Source of the DNA: Karstenula rhodostoma CBS 690.94 | Taxonomy: Eukaryota; Ascomycota; Dothideomycetes; Pleosporales; Didymosphaeriaceae | Reading direction: 5' to 3' | NCBI GenBank assembly: GCA_010093485.1 | Contig: MU001507.1 | Coordinates: forward strand, 1,252,844-1,316,843 | Length of the DNA: 64,000 bases | Part shown: piece by piece, positions 35,494 to 46,599 of the stretch | Numbering within the stretch: position 1 is the stretch's first letter | Layout of the letters: every line of letters begins with the position of its first letter | The notes under the pieces: generated by a model | Database searches by the model: none | What the model was told of the DNA's origin: nothing | The model's input: the letters and a program-made list of their open reading frames with translations, nothing else | Translations under genes and position numbers: made by a program

Positions 35494-35966
35494 TCATCGA
35501 ATGTAAAGTACTTATTCATGTAGATACCAATGCTCACGCCGTTTCCCTCCAAGTCCTTGTAATGCAACTAAATTATCTGTGGCGGTAATAATTAACTCCA
35601 GGAATGCATTCTTCTGTTTAAACCTCGGGCAGTACATTGGTCGACTTCGGCAACACAGTATACTTAGAGTTTTGCGGTAGCACAAACGTCGACTGACACT
35701 GTGGGAGGCCAGAAGCTAGAGATATCGAGTTCGACTACGGACAGTATGAATTGTTATTCACCGGTATCCCAGCCCCTCGCGCTGCATTATCGTACACCAA
35801 AACAAATCCCAAATTAGACTCCAGGCCTCAGTTCATGACTACCAATGCCACTCACTCCAAAATTGGACAAACGACGGACATATTCAACCCCTGTGGCTCC
35901 TGCCTGAGTTGGGTACTACTGTGACTATCAGGAAGTGAATACAGCGATTTCCAGATGGACACATGA
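35494..35966. other. Convergent 3' region, no gene seen
   Basis: Spacer of 473 bp between the aldolase end and the end of the disordered-protein gene. No element can be supported. Confidence 0.5.
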
Positions 35967-37876
35967 TCAGTTCGTGCCCATGTTCTCACTATCTTTCTCC
36001 AGCTGCCTTTCGAGGCTCCCAAGAAGGTCAAGCTCGCCGTCTGGCGTAGGTATGGCGTCTGTCAATTGCTCCATGTTTGTGGCCGGCAAAGGTTCTTTGA
36101 CAGCTGTAACCAGTGCTACTACTTCTTCAGTACGAGCTGCTTCGGGTGCTGCTTCGGGTGCTGCGTCGGGAAATGTTTCGAGTGTTGCCTCAGGCGCTTC
36201 TTTAGGCACTGCTTCGGGTTCAGAAGACTCTGGGACCGCAGAAGACTCTGGTGCTACAGTAGGCTCTGGAACTGTAGAAGTCTCCGGGGTAGAGATCGGT
36301 GGTAGCTGATTGAGAGAATTTTGGCGGCTGTGCGACACGGTTGAGAGAGGGAGCTCGGGCGAACTCGATGGGTCCCGTCGAGGTACCTCTTCCGATTGCT
36401 GATGAGCAGGCGATTGCAAGAAAGGTTCGCTGTGTTCAATAGCTGTGGTGTCTACTGCAGGAGCTAAAGGTTCAATCGGTCGATCAGGCTCAGTTGCGGC
36501 TACGGGTGCCGCTTCCGCGAGCGGTGTTGCATCAGCCATACGAGTCTCCGCTTGTTCAACAACAGGCACATTTATTGGCGGGGCTGATGCTGCTGAAGCG
36601 GGTATCGCTTGCACAGGCGTTTCCTCGTGACCGTCGTGTTCCTCGTGGTCCTCGTGGTCATCATCGTCCGACCCTTCTTCTCCAGATCCCTCATCCTCAT
36701 CTCCAGCATCTGGCATTGGAGTATCGCCTCCCTCAGATGGTTCGACTGACCCCTCTTGTTTGACACCCGGCACCGTGAGCAGCTCGCTGCCTGTACTCGA
36801 GACGGGTGTTCCTTGTTCTGTAGTCCCTTCTGCAAACAGAACCTTCTTCTTGCCTCGTCCGGGTCCACTCTTCTTCTTCTTTTTGGGTGGAGGTGGCCGT
36901 CTTCTCGGAGGAGTTTGCTGTAATAGATCGTTTGCTACAACCACACCTTCGGCATTCACAACACCGACGCCTTCTACCACCGTTCCTGGGGCCGGAATTG
37001 CTGCGTCAGTGATAGCGTCGGTCGGTTGTACTTCGCCTTCCACAGCTTGCCCTTCTGGTACCAAAACCTTGTACACGTTTACATTGCCCTCTGCATCGGT
37101 TTTCTTGACCTTTGTTTCTCTCATGGGGGTGGGCTGGATCACCGCGGTACCGTTGACATACTGCGATGGAAGCCCTTTGCGTCGCTTGGCCAGGTACTCC
37201 GGTTCTGGCTCTTCGAGGTGCCTCGGTACTTTGGCCCACTTCTTGACAGTAAAGCCTTGTCGTACTTCCTTATGCTCCTCTTCCTCATCCATGATCTCTT
37301 TGTCCTCTTCTACTGGCGCTGGAGGCTTGTAAATGTGAGGAGTTCTCGCTCTAGCAAGGATCTGTTGGGAATGCTCAGGTAGTAAGTGAGAGTCCCGGGG
37401 CATGGGCAGCGCCGGCCAATCATCTTGACCCAGCTGTTTGCTTTCGGTAGTGTTTGGTCCAATGGTGATCTCGACTTCTCGGTACTGATTGATGGGAAGT
37501 CCATCGAGCACGTTATGCTCCACCTGACCACGCCCAGATCTGTTGGACCGGTCCCTGTTGCGAAACTGAAAACATATTAGCTGCTGCGATTGCAGTCGAT
37601 CGTTTCAGCCGTATGGAATACAAATGTCATATCAATGCATGAGCCGGGTGCTTGCTTCTTGTTTTCGTTGGATGCTGCTCACGTGCGCTTAGGTGCCTCG
37701 GACCATGACGCGGAGCTGTAACCATCGGAAGACGTGTCGGAAGACTCAGGGATAGACAATGATCATGCTAGGAGAATATTGCGCTATGGATGGATGGATG
37801 GATGGAATGCGACGTTGGAGCAGACAAACGGCCACGCGCGGAATGAGCAAGGACACTGAAGACGTACCGGAGCCAT
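35967..37876 (-). CDS. Disordered Glu/Pro-rich protein, probably nuclear
   Basis: I do not recognise a named family. Exons: 37868..37876 and 35967..37565 (535 aa). The first coding exon (ATGGCTCCG) is followed by GTACGT, and the 302-bp intron ends TTTTCAG to give MAPFRNRDRSNRSGRGQ; this join is tentative because the intron is long. A conserved-looking core is GFTVKKWAKVPRHLEEPEPE followed by LAKRRKGLPSQY (about residues 105-140). The middle has a proline/lysine patch (RRRPPPPKKKKK), then acidic and His/Glu stretches. The C-terminal third is built of short Pro/Glu/Ala/Ser units (VPEP, APESS, EAAPEAA). Composition suggests a nuclear scaffold or chromatin-linked protein; function unknown. Confidence 0.75.
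37786..37805. repeat. (ATGG)5 microsatellite in the first intron
   Basis: Five perfect ATGG units lie inside the proposed 302-bp first intron of the disordered-protein gene; length polymorphism between isolates would be expected. Confidence 0.9.
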
Positions 37877-38599
37877 GTTGGACTCTTCCTCACTCAGTGA
37901 GTAGTCGCACCTCGGTGAGGCTAGCGCGTTGTTGTCTTCGCGGGAAGTTGCAACGCGATGCAGTGCGTGAAGGGCAGGCGCGTTTGAGGTGAAGTCGCCC
38001 ATGCCGTGCAACCGTGCGAGGGCCCTAGGCCGTATGCGGATGGAATTAGCAATCCCCTGCAAGACTCAACCCAGTCTGCCCAGGTGAGAGTGAAAGCACA
38101 AGTCGATATGAAAGTTGCAGCTGTGTGTTCTGATTTTAAGAACAAGTGTTCTGGCTCAACCATTTTGTTGAGAACGGTTCCATGGTTGGTCGCGACCCTA
38201 GAGGAAGTACTGGGCAGCGTGATTGCGATACAGTACTCTTGCGATACGTTTTGGCAAGGATGCTGGCGCGTTGGGAGACATGTTTCCATAGTAGGTCTTG
38301 GATGGACTCCCCTCACTTGTCGTTTGGCTCACAGCCCTTCTGTTGTACCAGGTTAATCGAACGGACGCCACATTAACAACTCTATATAGTAGCTGCGAGG
38401 TATCTCATATTGTACAGTGACCTTTCCTTCTACACCTCTGTTAGGCACATCCTATGGTACAATCCCCACTATAATGTGTCGAGTGGTCGTTCCTCGCACC
38501 TTCTCAATGGAGCGTGACGATTCCGTAACAACTACCAAGTCGGCTCAGTCCCACCTGCACAGGATTAGCCAGCGAACGGTCGACTAGGTACTAAACGGC
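37877..38599. other. Intergenic region, promoter of the disordered-protein gene
   Basis: Spacer of 723 bp between two minus-strand genes. Overlapping short frames in several registers show no family content. Confidence 0.5.
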
Positions 38600-39130
38600 T
38601 TACCCTTGGTCTTTTTGTCTCACGATTCCGCCGTCACTGCCCGTTTGCTTCCCTGTCTTGCCCCCCTCAACTACGAGTCGGTCGAGCTGGAAGAATTGGC
38701 TGACCACAGTTTGTCTCTGCGTTCCACCTATCAGCATGCGTTCTATGCTACAGCAGTTCCCGCGAGCACGGTCATTCCTTTGAAGCCTACCTTCAGCATT
38801 TGCAATGTCTTCAAGCCTTCCTGGACCAGCTCTTGTATCCTCCTCTCCTCGCTTTCGTTCTGGTGCTGTCGGAAGCCATCGCGGGTCCGTCGTTTCGCAT
38901 ACTCGCGGAAGTTATAAGCGGCAAACTGGTTCCCCTGTCTCAACAACGAGCGGTACTGTATGCTCTGTTAGTGGTAGTCTTCGCGGTGTACTCCGGTCCA
39001 TCGCGCTCGCGGGGGCGAGCTGCGTGTCGAACAAGCGCCGTAACGCCACCAGCACCTAGAGATTGGGTACACGTACAAGAGAGCGCACTTGGTACGGCAT
39101 ATCGGTTTTGGTAGCTTGCGCCAATGACAT
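38600..39130 (-). CDS. ISD11: LYR-motif protein ISD11 (LYRM4)
   Basis: Mitochondrial LYR protein that stabilises the cysteine desulfurase Nfs1 in iron-sulfur cluster assembly. Exons: 39077..39130, 38791..38955, 38600..38716 (111 aa), with introns of 121 and 74 bp, all phase 0. The first join restores [20 protein letters not shown], containing the LYR motif. The second exon has [17 protein letters not shown] and [17 protein letters not shown]; the last begins [19 protein letters not shown], the expected C-terminal helix. A 121-bp intron directly before the tyrosine splits the LYR triplet between two exons. The gene is short and badly broken by introns, so frame-based gene finding would miss it. 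Confidence 0.9.
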
Positions 39131-39525
39131 GGTATGTGAGTGGATTGTGAACCGCCGTTTCGCGCGGGGAGAAGGTGGTTGACAATTATATCAGCCTGGG
39201 GTCGGGGGAAAACCAGATGTCCGAGCTCAAGCCCTGGGGCTGGAGCTAACTCACAACCAAAACCATACAGTCACTGCACGTTCTCACGTAACAATCGGAC
39301 ACTTTGGATCTACACAGAAGTTCTAGAATTATTTATTCATGCCGAGGACCGTGGTCACCTCAGCGAAACAAGATGTGCTTTTGCGCACACCATTCAGATC
39401 ATACCCGCATCAAAGCGCATGTCCGTGAACTACACCCGGCTCCCACATTGAACGCCATCCCATGCAATACCGTGATTTTACAAGCGCGCACAGATATAAC
39501 TCCAGACTGGTGAACCATCCAATTG
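39131..39525. other. Intergenic region, no gene seen
   Basis: Spacer of 395 bp between the ISD11 start and the PRP21 end, both on the minus strand; it must contain the ISD11 promoter. No TATA-like element is clear. Confidence 0.5.
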
Positions 39526-41111
39526 TTACTGCCCACCACCGTGCTTCTCATGTATACGACGCAGCTGGTCCTGGAGGTTCATCGATTGCATCTGGTGAAT
39601 CCGAGCAGCGTCTTTTGCCAAGTCCGGCTGTCCGTCATAGGATGTCGCGGCCTTCTTCCGTCTCGCGGCTTCCTCCTCAGTTATCGGCACGCCAGTAGCA
39701 CCGTCATATATGTCGTCGCGCTGACTTGCGAATCGTTTCAAATTATTTGCAGCTTCGTTTGGCGTGATAACGGTAGAGTAGCGAGCTTCGGTCTTTGCTC
39801 GCTGCTCCTTCCACCGAGGGTCAAGCAGTTCAACTAGTGAGAAGATTAGCAAATAAGAACGTAAAGTAGTAAAGGAAACTTACTTCGCATGTGCTCCTCA
39901 ATCTCATCTGAAGGGAACATCTGTTTGCAGTTCGGGCACTGCACCGTGGTGACGTTCGCCTTCTTACCCCGGGGTACATAGTCTGTCCGAATCCGCATGG
40001 TTCCTGGTGCGCCTCTTGCTGTCGCCTGGGCTCGAGCAACCTGGTCACGCTCTGCTCGTTGTTCCCGAGCTAGCCTCGCTTCGTCTGCCTGCCAATCCAC
40101 GGGTGCCGGCTGTTGGTAGCCATATGGAGCTGCGGGGGGTGGCGCGTATGCAGGTTGAACTGGCGGAGCCATAGGCGGCATGCCTGGGTATGCGGAGGGA
40201 GGGATGACAGGTTGTTGGGAAGTATTGTAGAATGCGACATCATCGGGCAGGGCTTCCTCAATACGTTTCGAAGACAACGATACCATTGCTTTCTGCTCTA
40301 GAGAGGCAGACTGCAGGTCAGTAAGGTTCGTCGGTGGTGGCAGGTCCGCAGCGTCGTCGCCTTCGTCAAACAGTACGGTTGCGATGACCCCAAAGTCGTG
40401 CCAGTCGATGGCAGCATACTCCTTCTTCTCATCTTCCGCCTTCTTCTCTTCCTTCTCCTTCTGATGCGTCACATATTTGACATACTCGGCGCGCCCCTTT
40501 GCGCGGTCCAAGACATGGAAGCGGTTCTGTATGTTGCGCTGAAGGTCCTCTATGCGAGCCTCCACCGTCTGCTCCTCTTCAAGAAGTATCTTATACTGCT
40601 CGACGAGCGCACGGAAAAACGGGAAGAAACTGTGGGTTGGGCGCAGGAATTCGAATTGGGCATTTCCCGATTCGCGGTTGCGCAGCTCCTTCAGCCAGTT
40701 CTCGCCAACCCGTGCGGTGTACAGCGCGGTAAGTCGTAGTATCTCCAGATCCTTGGCGTTGATCTGCGGCATGCGTGCTGAGAAGCGGAACTTGGGCGGC
40801 TCGGGTGGCCCTTGGGGTTTGGCGTCGGCCACAGCGCGTGCCGTTGCGGCGGAGGGGCCTTTGCCTTCCCTCAATTGCTGCAGATACCAGGCATAGTATG
40901 GGTTGTAGGTGTCCTCTGGGAGCACAAAGGCCATGTTCGACTTGCCCTGCTCGCGCACACGGGTGACCAAAGCGGCCTCGTCGCGCTCGCCGCGGCGGTG
41001 GACGAAGTCGGCCGTCTTCGTGATGCTGTCGCGGACATTTTTGGGGGGGATGATGACATTCGGGGGCGGGTTCCCGGCGATTTCGCTCGAGTCGCCATTG
41101 GTAGCGGCCAT
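39526..41111 (-). CDS. PRP21: U2 snRNP splicing factor PRP21/SF3A1
   Basis: Subunit of the SF3a complex in the U2 snRNP, acting in pre-spliceosome assembly. Exons: 39884..41111 and 39526..39833 (511 aa); the 50-bp intron (GTAAGT..CACTAG) restores EEHMRIELLDPRWKEQR. Two SURP modules are visible: about residues 28-75 (IPPKNVRDSITKTADFVHRR, YNPYYAWYLQQL) and about 125-185 (LTALYTARVGENWLKEL, FLRPTHSFFPFFRALVEQY). The PRP21-like central domain follows (YVKYVTHQKEKEEKK, WHDFGVIATVLFDEGD), then a Pro/Tyr/Ala linker and a CPNC motif in VQCPNCKQMFPSDEIEEHM. The human C-terminal ubiquitin-like domain is absent, as expected for many fungi. Confidence 0.92.
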
Positions 41112-41631
41112 GGTTGCGCAGTCGTCGGTCGCGCAGAGCTGGTGATGATCGCAAAGCTCAAAGCATGGCGGCGCGGGATGGCAAGGACCGACACGCTAGC
41201 GATCACGATCACGTGACAAGATATTCCCGTCCTGGTCCCGCGTAGCCCTAGCGTATGGAGGGCCCCCCAATTGTTGACGCCCTTAGTGGTGTACGCACGC
41301 TTCTCTAGGTTGGCCTATTTTTGCCCGCTGCAGCTCCAGCCCTTCCTTGGCCCGTCGCTTGCGCCTAAGTCGCGAAGACACCTTGCACTTTGCGACCAGG
41401 GTACCACCAGCGGACTGCGAACATTGTGGTCGTCCCCTTAGTTCAGCTCTCCCCACCACCATCGCTCTTTTCAGGACCGGTGTGCCTGCTTTCGTACTGT
41501 CGTTAAAGACCCATTGCTGTGCGCAGTGCTACTGACACCAGACGTACCATTTGAACCTGCGCCGCTTTGAGCTCTGGTGAGCTTCCAGCACTCGCTCTGG
41601 TCGAACGACGCCCGCTGTCCACCCACCAAAG
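41112..41631. promoter_or_regulatory. Bidirectional promoter, PRP21 and PMT1
   Basis: The 520 bp between divergent start codons contain a perfect TCACGTGA palindrome at 41209-41216, about 100 bp upstream of the PRP21 start, which fits binding sites of bHLH regulators (Cbf1, Pho4 or SREBP-like). Pyrimidine-rich sequence precedes the PMT1 ATG. Confidence 0.55.
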
Positions 41632-44600
41632 ATGGCGAACCGCGCAGTGGCATCCGGCTATCTGGCCGAAAAGCCAGATGGACGTCGATCCGGAAAGTCG
41701 CCCTCGCGCTCTCCTGCCCCCAATGCGCGGAAACAGCAGAAACCCAAATTCGTAGGCTACACCTCCGAGGGTGTGCGGGACCATGACATCTTCAGCCTGC
41801 CGGGCTCTGACTGGTCGATACTGGGTCTGTTGATCGTAGTGGCCACTGCTGTGCGCCTGTATAGGATCTACCAGCCCAGCAGTGTCGTCTTTGACGAAGT
41901 TCAGTACGTTCGTTCCATCTGGGCCGTCATAGCATCCATCTGACTCTCACAGCTTCGGTGGATTTGCCTCCAAGTACATCAAGGGCAAGTTCTTCATGGA
42001 CGTGCACCCGCCCCTCGCAAAGCTTCTGATTACTCTCGCCGGATGGCTCGCCGGGTTCGATGGCAATTTCGACTTCAAGGACATCGGAAAGGACTACGTA
42101 GAACCTGGAGTACCCTATGTCGCTATGCGACTACTGCCTGCCGTCTGTGGAATTCTGAGCATCCCAACCATGTTTCTCACCCTCAAAGCTGCGGGCTGCC
42201 GAACTACTACTGCTTCGCTAGGTGCAGGGTTGGTTATCTTCGGTACGTGCGAGGACCTAATGGCTACGAACCTCTACTGACTTTGGTCCAGACAATGCGC
42301 TTGTTACTCAGTCTCGTCTCATCCTACTCGACTCGCCGCTCGTACTTTTCACTGCCATCACCGCCCTCGCTTGGACAAGCTTTACGAATCAGCACGAGCA
42401 AGGCCCCACAAAAGCGTTCCAGCCATCATGGTGGTTCTGGCTCGCCGCGACTGGTGTTGGTCTGGGCGCGACTTTCAGTGTGAAGTGGGTTGGCTTGTTC
42501 ACCATCGCCTGGGTCGGTACCTTAACCCTAGTACAACTGTGGGTCCTGCTCGGCGATGCGAGAAACGTCACTCCGGTAAGTTTAGATAAGTCATCAATGA
42601 TCAAAATACTGACCGAGTGCAGCGTCTTTGGTTCAAACATTTCTTTGCGCGCCTCTTCTGCCTGGTAGTCATTCCATTGTCCTTCTATATGGCCATGTTT
42701 GGAATCCACTTCATCTGTCTTGTTAATCCCGGCGACGGCGACGGCTTCATGTCGTCTGAGTTCCAGGCGACTTTGAACTCAAAAGGCATGCAGGATGTGC
42801 CCGCCGATGTTGCTTTTGGCAGCCGTGTCTCTATTCGTCACCACAACACCCAAGGTGGGTACCTGCATTCTCATGCCCACATGTACCCGACAGGAAGCAA
42901 GCAGCAGCAAATTACTCTCTACCCTCACAAGGACGAGAACAACATCTGGATCCTTGAAAACCAAACTCTTCCGGAAATCTTGGACGGCCCGAAGCCTTCA
43001 GGTGCCAAAGCTTGGGACAACTTGGGTCCTATCAACATCGAGGATGGCGCTGTTCTGAGGCTTTATCACATCACATCTGACCGCAGGCTTCACTCGCATG
43101 ATGTCCGGGCCCCGGTGACAGAGGCTGATTGGCAGAACGAAGTTTCTGCGTATGGCTACGATGGTTTTGAAGGCGACGCAAACGATTTTTTTCGCGTGGA
43201 GATTATCAAATCCATGTCCGATGGTGCTGCGGCTAAGAAACGGCTGCGGACCATTCAGACCAAATTCAGACTGGTACATCTGATGACTGGTTGCGTCTTG
43301 TTTTCCCACAAAATAAAGCTTCCAGAGTGGGGCTTCGAACAACAGGAAGTAACATGTGCTCGTGGAGGAACCTTGCCAAACAGCATATGGTACATTGAGG
43401 GTGAGTTGCTCTTCTCTATTAAGTCTTCTATCGCTAATTTGTTCGTAGGGAACGTGCACCCACTTATGAACGCAACCACCGAGAAGGTCAACTATCGTAA
43501 TCCAGGCTTCTTTGGCAAGTTCTGGGAGCTCCAGAAAGTGATGTGGAAGACCAATGCCGGTCTTGTCGAGTCGCACGCTTGGGACTCTCGACCCCCTTCG
43601 TGGCCTTTCCTAAGAAGGGGTATCAATTTCTGGGGCAAGCATTCTCGGCAGATATACCTGATCGGTTCGTTTTCCTTGCTGACCTTGGGGCGCATGCTGA
43701 CGTACTTAGGTAACCCCGTCATTTGGTGGAGCTCCACCGCCATCATTGGCCTCTATGTTGCCATCAAAGGTCTCGCCGTTCTCCGCTGGCAGCGCGGCTA
43801 CCGTGATTATAGCAATGTGACTTTCAAGCGTTTCGACTACGAAGTCGGCATGTCACTGCTTGGATGGGCCTTCCACTACTTCCCGTTCTACCTCATGGCC
43901 CGCCAGCTCTTCTTGCACCATTATCTTCCGGCCCTTTACTTTGCCATCATGGCGCTTTGCCAGATGTACGACTTCGTCGCATATCGCTTTGATATTCTGG
44001 GCATTAAGGAGTATCCCAAAATCGGTCAGACTGCTGCGGTCGCATTCCTAGCCGTCACTATTGTCGTTTTCCAGACCTTCTCACCCCTGGCCTACGGTGA
44101 CCCTTGGACAAAGGGCCAGTGCAACAGTGTTAAGCTCTTCAGCACATGGGATTGGGACTGCAACAATTTCCTGGAATCGGTAGGCTGATGTCCTATGCAA
44201 ATTACGATTTTACGCTAACATGTACAGTATGATCAATATACCACAGAGGGAATCATTCCGTACACTACCTCCCCCGCAGTACCTGTGTCCGCGGCTCCTA
44301 AGGAGATCCCTCCGCCGGCCCAGCAAAAGCAAGAGCAGCCGGAAGAGGTCGTGTCCGAGAAGCCGAAGGTCTCGGTGCCGGTTCAGGCCGATGAGCTTCC
44401 AGTCTTGTCCAAGGAAGAACGCATTGAGTTTCGTGACGAGAACGGCCGAGTTCTCGACGAAGAAGAGGTGAAAGCCCTGGAAGGAAAGGTCAGCTTCAAG
44501 ACGCGGTACGAAACACGGACACGGATAGTAGACTCTGCAGGCAACGAACTCCATGAGTCCCTTGTAGAGGCCAGAGAAGCCGAAGACCAAGGCGTTGCCC

Positions 44601-44788
44601 CTCCTCACCCAGACGTCGATGGCCGAAACCCTGAAACCAAAGACGGAAGCGAAGCGGAAGCTAGTGAACTCCCGCCAACCGTTGAGGTCATCGAGGACGA
44701 GAAGAAAGAGAAGAGCGTGGAGGAGCAAGCGAAAACTCCCAAACCTGCTAGCGAAGTGAAAGCTGCTACACAGGAGTCCGCAAACTAG
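41632..44788 (+). CDS. PMT1: Protein O-mannosyltransferase PMT1
   Basis: ER membrane dolichyl-phosphate-mannose protein O-mannosyltransferase that starts O-mannosylation, normally as a Pmt1-Pmt2 type pair. Exons: 41632..41903, 41953..42242, 42292..42575, 42623..43400, 43449..43664, 43710..44179, 44228..44788 (956 aa); all six introns are 45-49 bp. The first join restores the lumenal FDEVHFGGFASKYIKGKFF motif with its essential acidic pair, followed by MDVHPPLAKLL, which places it in the PMT1 subfamily. Three MIR repeats lie at about residues 320-500 (GGYLHSHAHMYPTGSKQQQI, LRLYHITSDRRLHSHD, FRLVHLMTGCVLFSHKIKLP). Membrane helices follow. The last exon adds a long acidic cytosolic tail, here about 185 residues. 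Confidence 0.94.
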
Positions 44789-45072
44789 AGAATCACGATA
44801 CGATTGTAATCTGATTTGACGGCATTGCATCGCTCCCTTGCCGTAAGGACAAAGTGATTGCAACGGGCAGAACTGGAGAGCTATCCATGCTGTAGTTTGT
44901 GCATCATGCGCTTGTAATATAGGATATGTCTAATGGGTAGTGTTGGCGCTGTAGGTGGAGTACGATTAAATACTCTAGATTGGTTGTTGGGTGCAAATTA
45001 CGGTCATTCGACAGCACGTCCACGCTCTCTAGCATACTGTTCCTACACATTAGTGACTATTCGAGTCTGTTC

Positions 45073-46415
45073 TCAAGACTGATCATCTCCATCTTTCAGG
45101 CTCTTCGTCAAAGCTGACAGTGCGCCCGACAAATCATCCATGCCCTCAACTCCACCTCTCTCTTCCACGGCGACTGCCAACTGCTCATACACACGTGCAA
45201 CATTTCGGAACACATTTGCACTATTGGGCCAACCTCCGTCCATCTCAAAACACTGCCCTATCTGATTCATCTCCTCAACCCATCTGTAAGCTTTCGGTGG
45301 ACACCCAGTAATCCCCTTCTCGGCGCGGGCTTTCGCACTAGGGTTGTACTCTGAGATGTAGTCCTGCAGTTGCGGCAGCACGCCAAGCGACTCCGCCGTG
45401 GTGAAAGACTGGAGTGCCAGAGCGGTGAAGCCTTTCGAAAGAGCCGCGAAGGTACACTTGAGGCCGGAAGCGGTACCAATGTCTGCATTGAGGTAACGCG
45501 CGTTGAGGGTGTCGGCGAGTTCGCGACCAGCGATTGGAGCATCGTGCAGTGGGTGAGGCCCTGACATGGGGATACCAGGGCGCTTCCAATCCACTGTGTC
45601 TGTGGTAGGAGCCGGGGGACCTCCGATTATTCCGCCGTCGATGAATATGACCTGACTGTGTCAGAAAAGTCTTGGTGACACCTCATTGTTCCACCTGGGA
45701 TACCATCACTGTGTACTCAGACCTTCCACGAAACACTGTTTGACTTACTCGCCTTTCTTGCTTGAATAGTGCACTTATGTTTCTAGCCGTCTCTGGAGAT
45801 ACCGCGTTCAAGTCTGCGTAATACAATGATTCCTTCTTTCCAGGTCTTGGGTCGGCTTCAAGAGTGAAGACGCTCAAGACACGTTCTGCTGTGGCTTTCG
45901 CGTCCATCGGGGGTACAATTGACAAAATATCTAGGTGAGAGGCCCGAGTCAGTCTAGTGCGCAAGCGGGGAATGGTGAACATGCGTCACGATCAGCTGCA
46001 GTGCCTGGTCAAAAGTCTGTGTACGTTGTGTTACCCAGGAGGAGCGATGCAGTACTCAGACTCCGACTTGGCACTGTAGCAGAGAACGTCACCAGACGCA
46101 AACCATCAGAACGTCTGTCAAGATAGACAATCCAATGTTCAGCTGATTTGATGCTCGCGAAAGCCAACCGGTTGTAAGGGATCCGGTTTGTGCCAGAATG
46201 AAAATGGAAGGTTACGTACAATCTGCTTTAGCAACAAGCTCAGAATCCGACGAAACACACTCGATGGATGCAGATTTGGCACGTTCTTGCGTCGCGGGAC
46301 TCCTATCGCCCACATTGGTGATGACATGAAAGCCATGGGCTAGGAGTAGTTTTGCGAACCCAAACCCCATCTGGCCGATGGAAAGGACTCCTACTGCAGC
46401 CTTGGAAGCAGCCAT
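45073..46415 (-). CDS. 6-phosphogluconate dehydrogenase-like protein, DUF1932 type
   Basis: NAD(P)-binding beta-hydroxyacid dehydrogenase-like protein; the reaction is unknown. Exons: 46220..46415, 45749..45930, 45073..45651 (318 aa). The first intron is long (289 bp, GTACGT..CCTAG) and the second 97 bp (GTAAGT..GTCAG). The N-terminal Rossmann fold begins VGVLSIGQMGFGFAKLLLAHG, with its dinucleotide loop at about residues 9-20. Exon 2 supplies YILSIVPPMDAKATA and ADLNAVSPETA, and exon 3 VIFIDGGIIGGPP. The C-terminal DUF1932 helical domain carries GLKCTFAALSKGFTALALQS. This is the last intact gene before the AT-rich block, whose edge is about 190 bp upstream of its start. Confidence 0.88.
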
Positions 46416-46599
46416 GATTGTGTGACAAAATAACTCGAGTGCGACCGGAAGTTGAAAATGGCGGGGTGAGTGATGTTAAAGGCGGTACCTATGGCGTATG
46501 GAGATTTTGCGGAGGTTCTAACCGAATGGATGGTGGCGGGGCAAGCACGACTTTATACGTGCAACAACTATCGCTTATGCAATACCGTAGAAATTAGAT

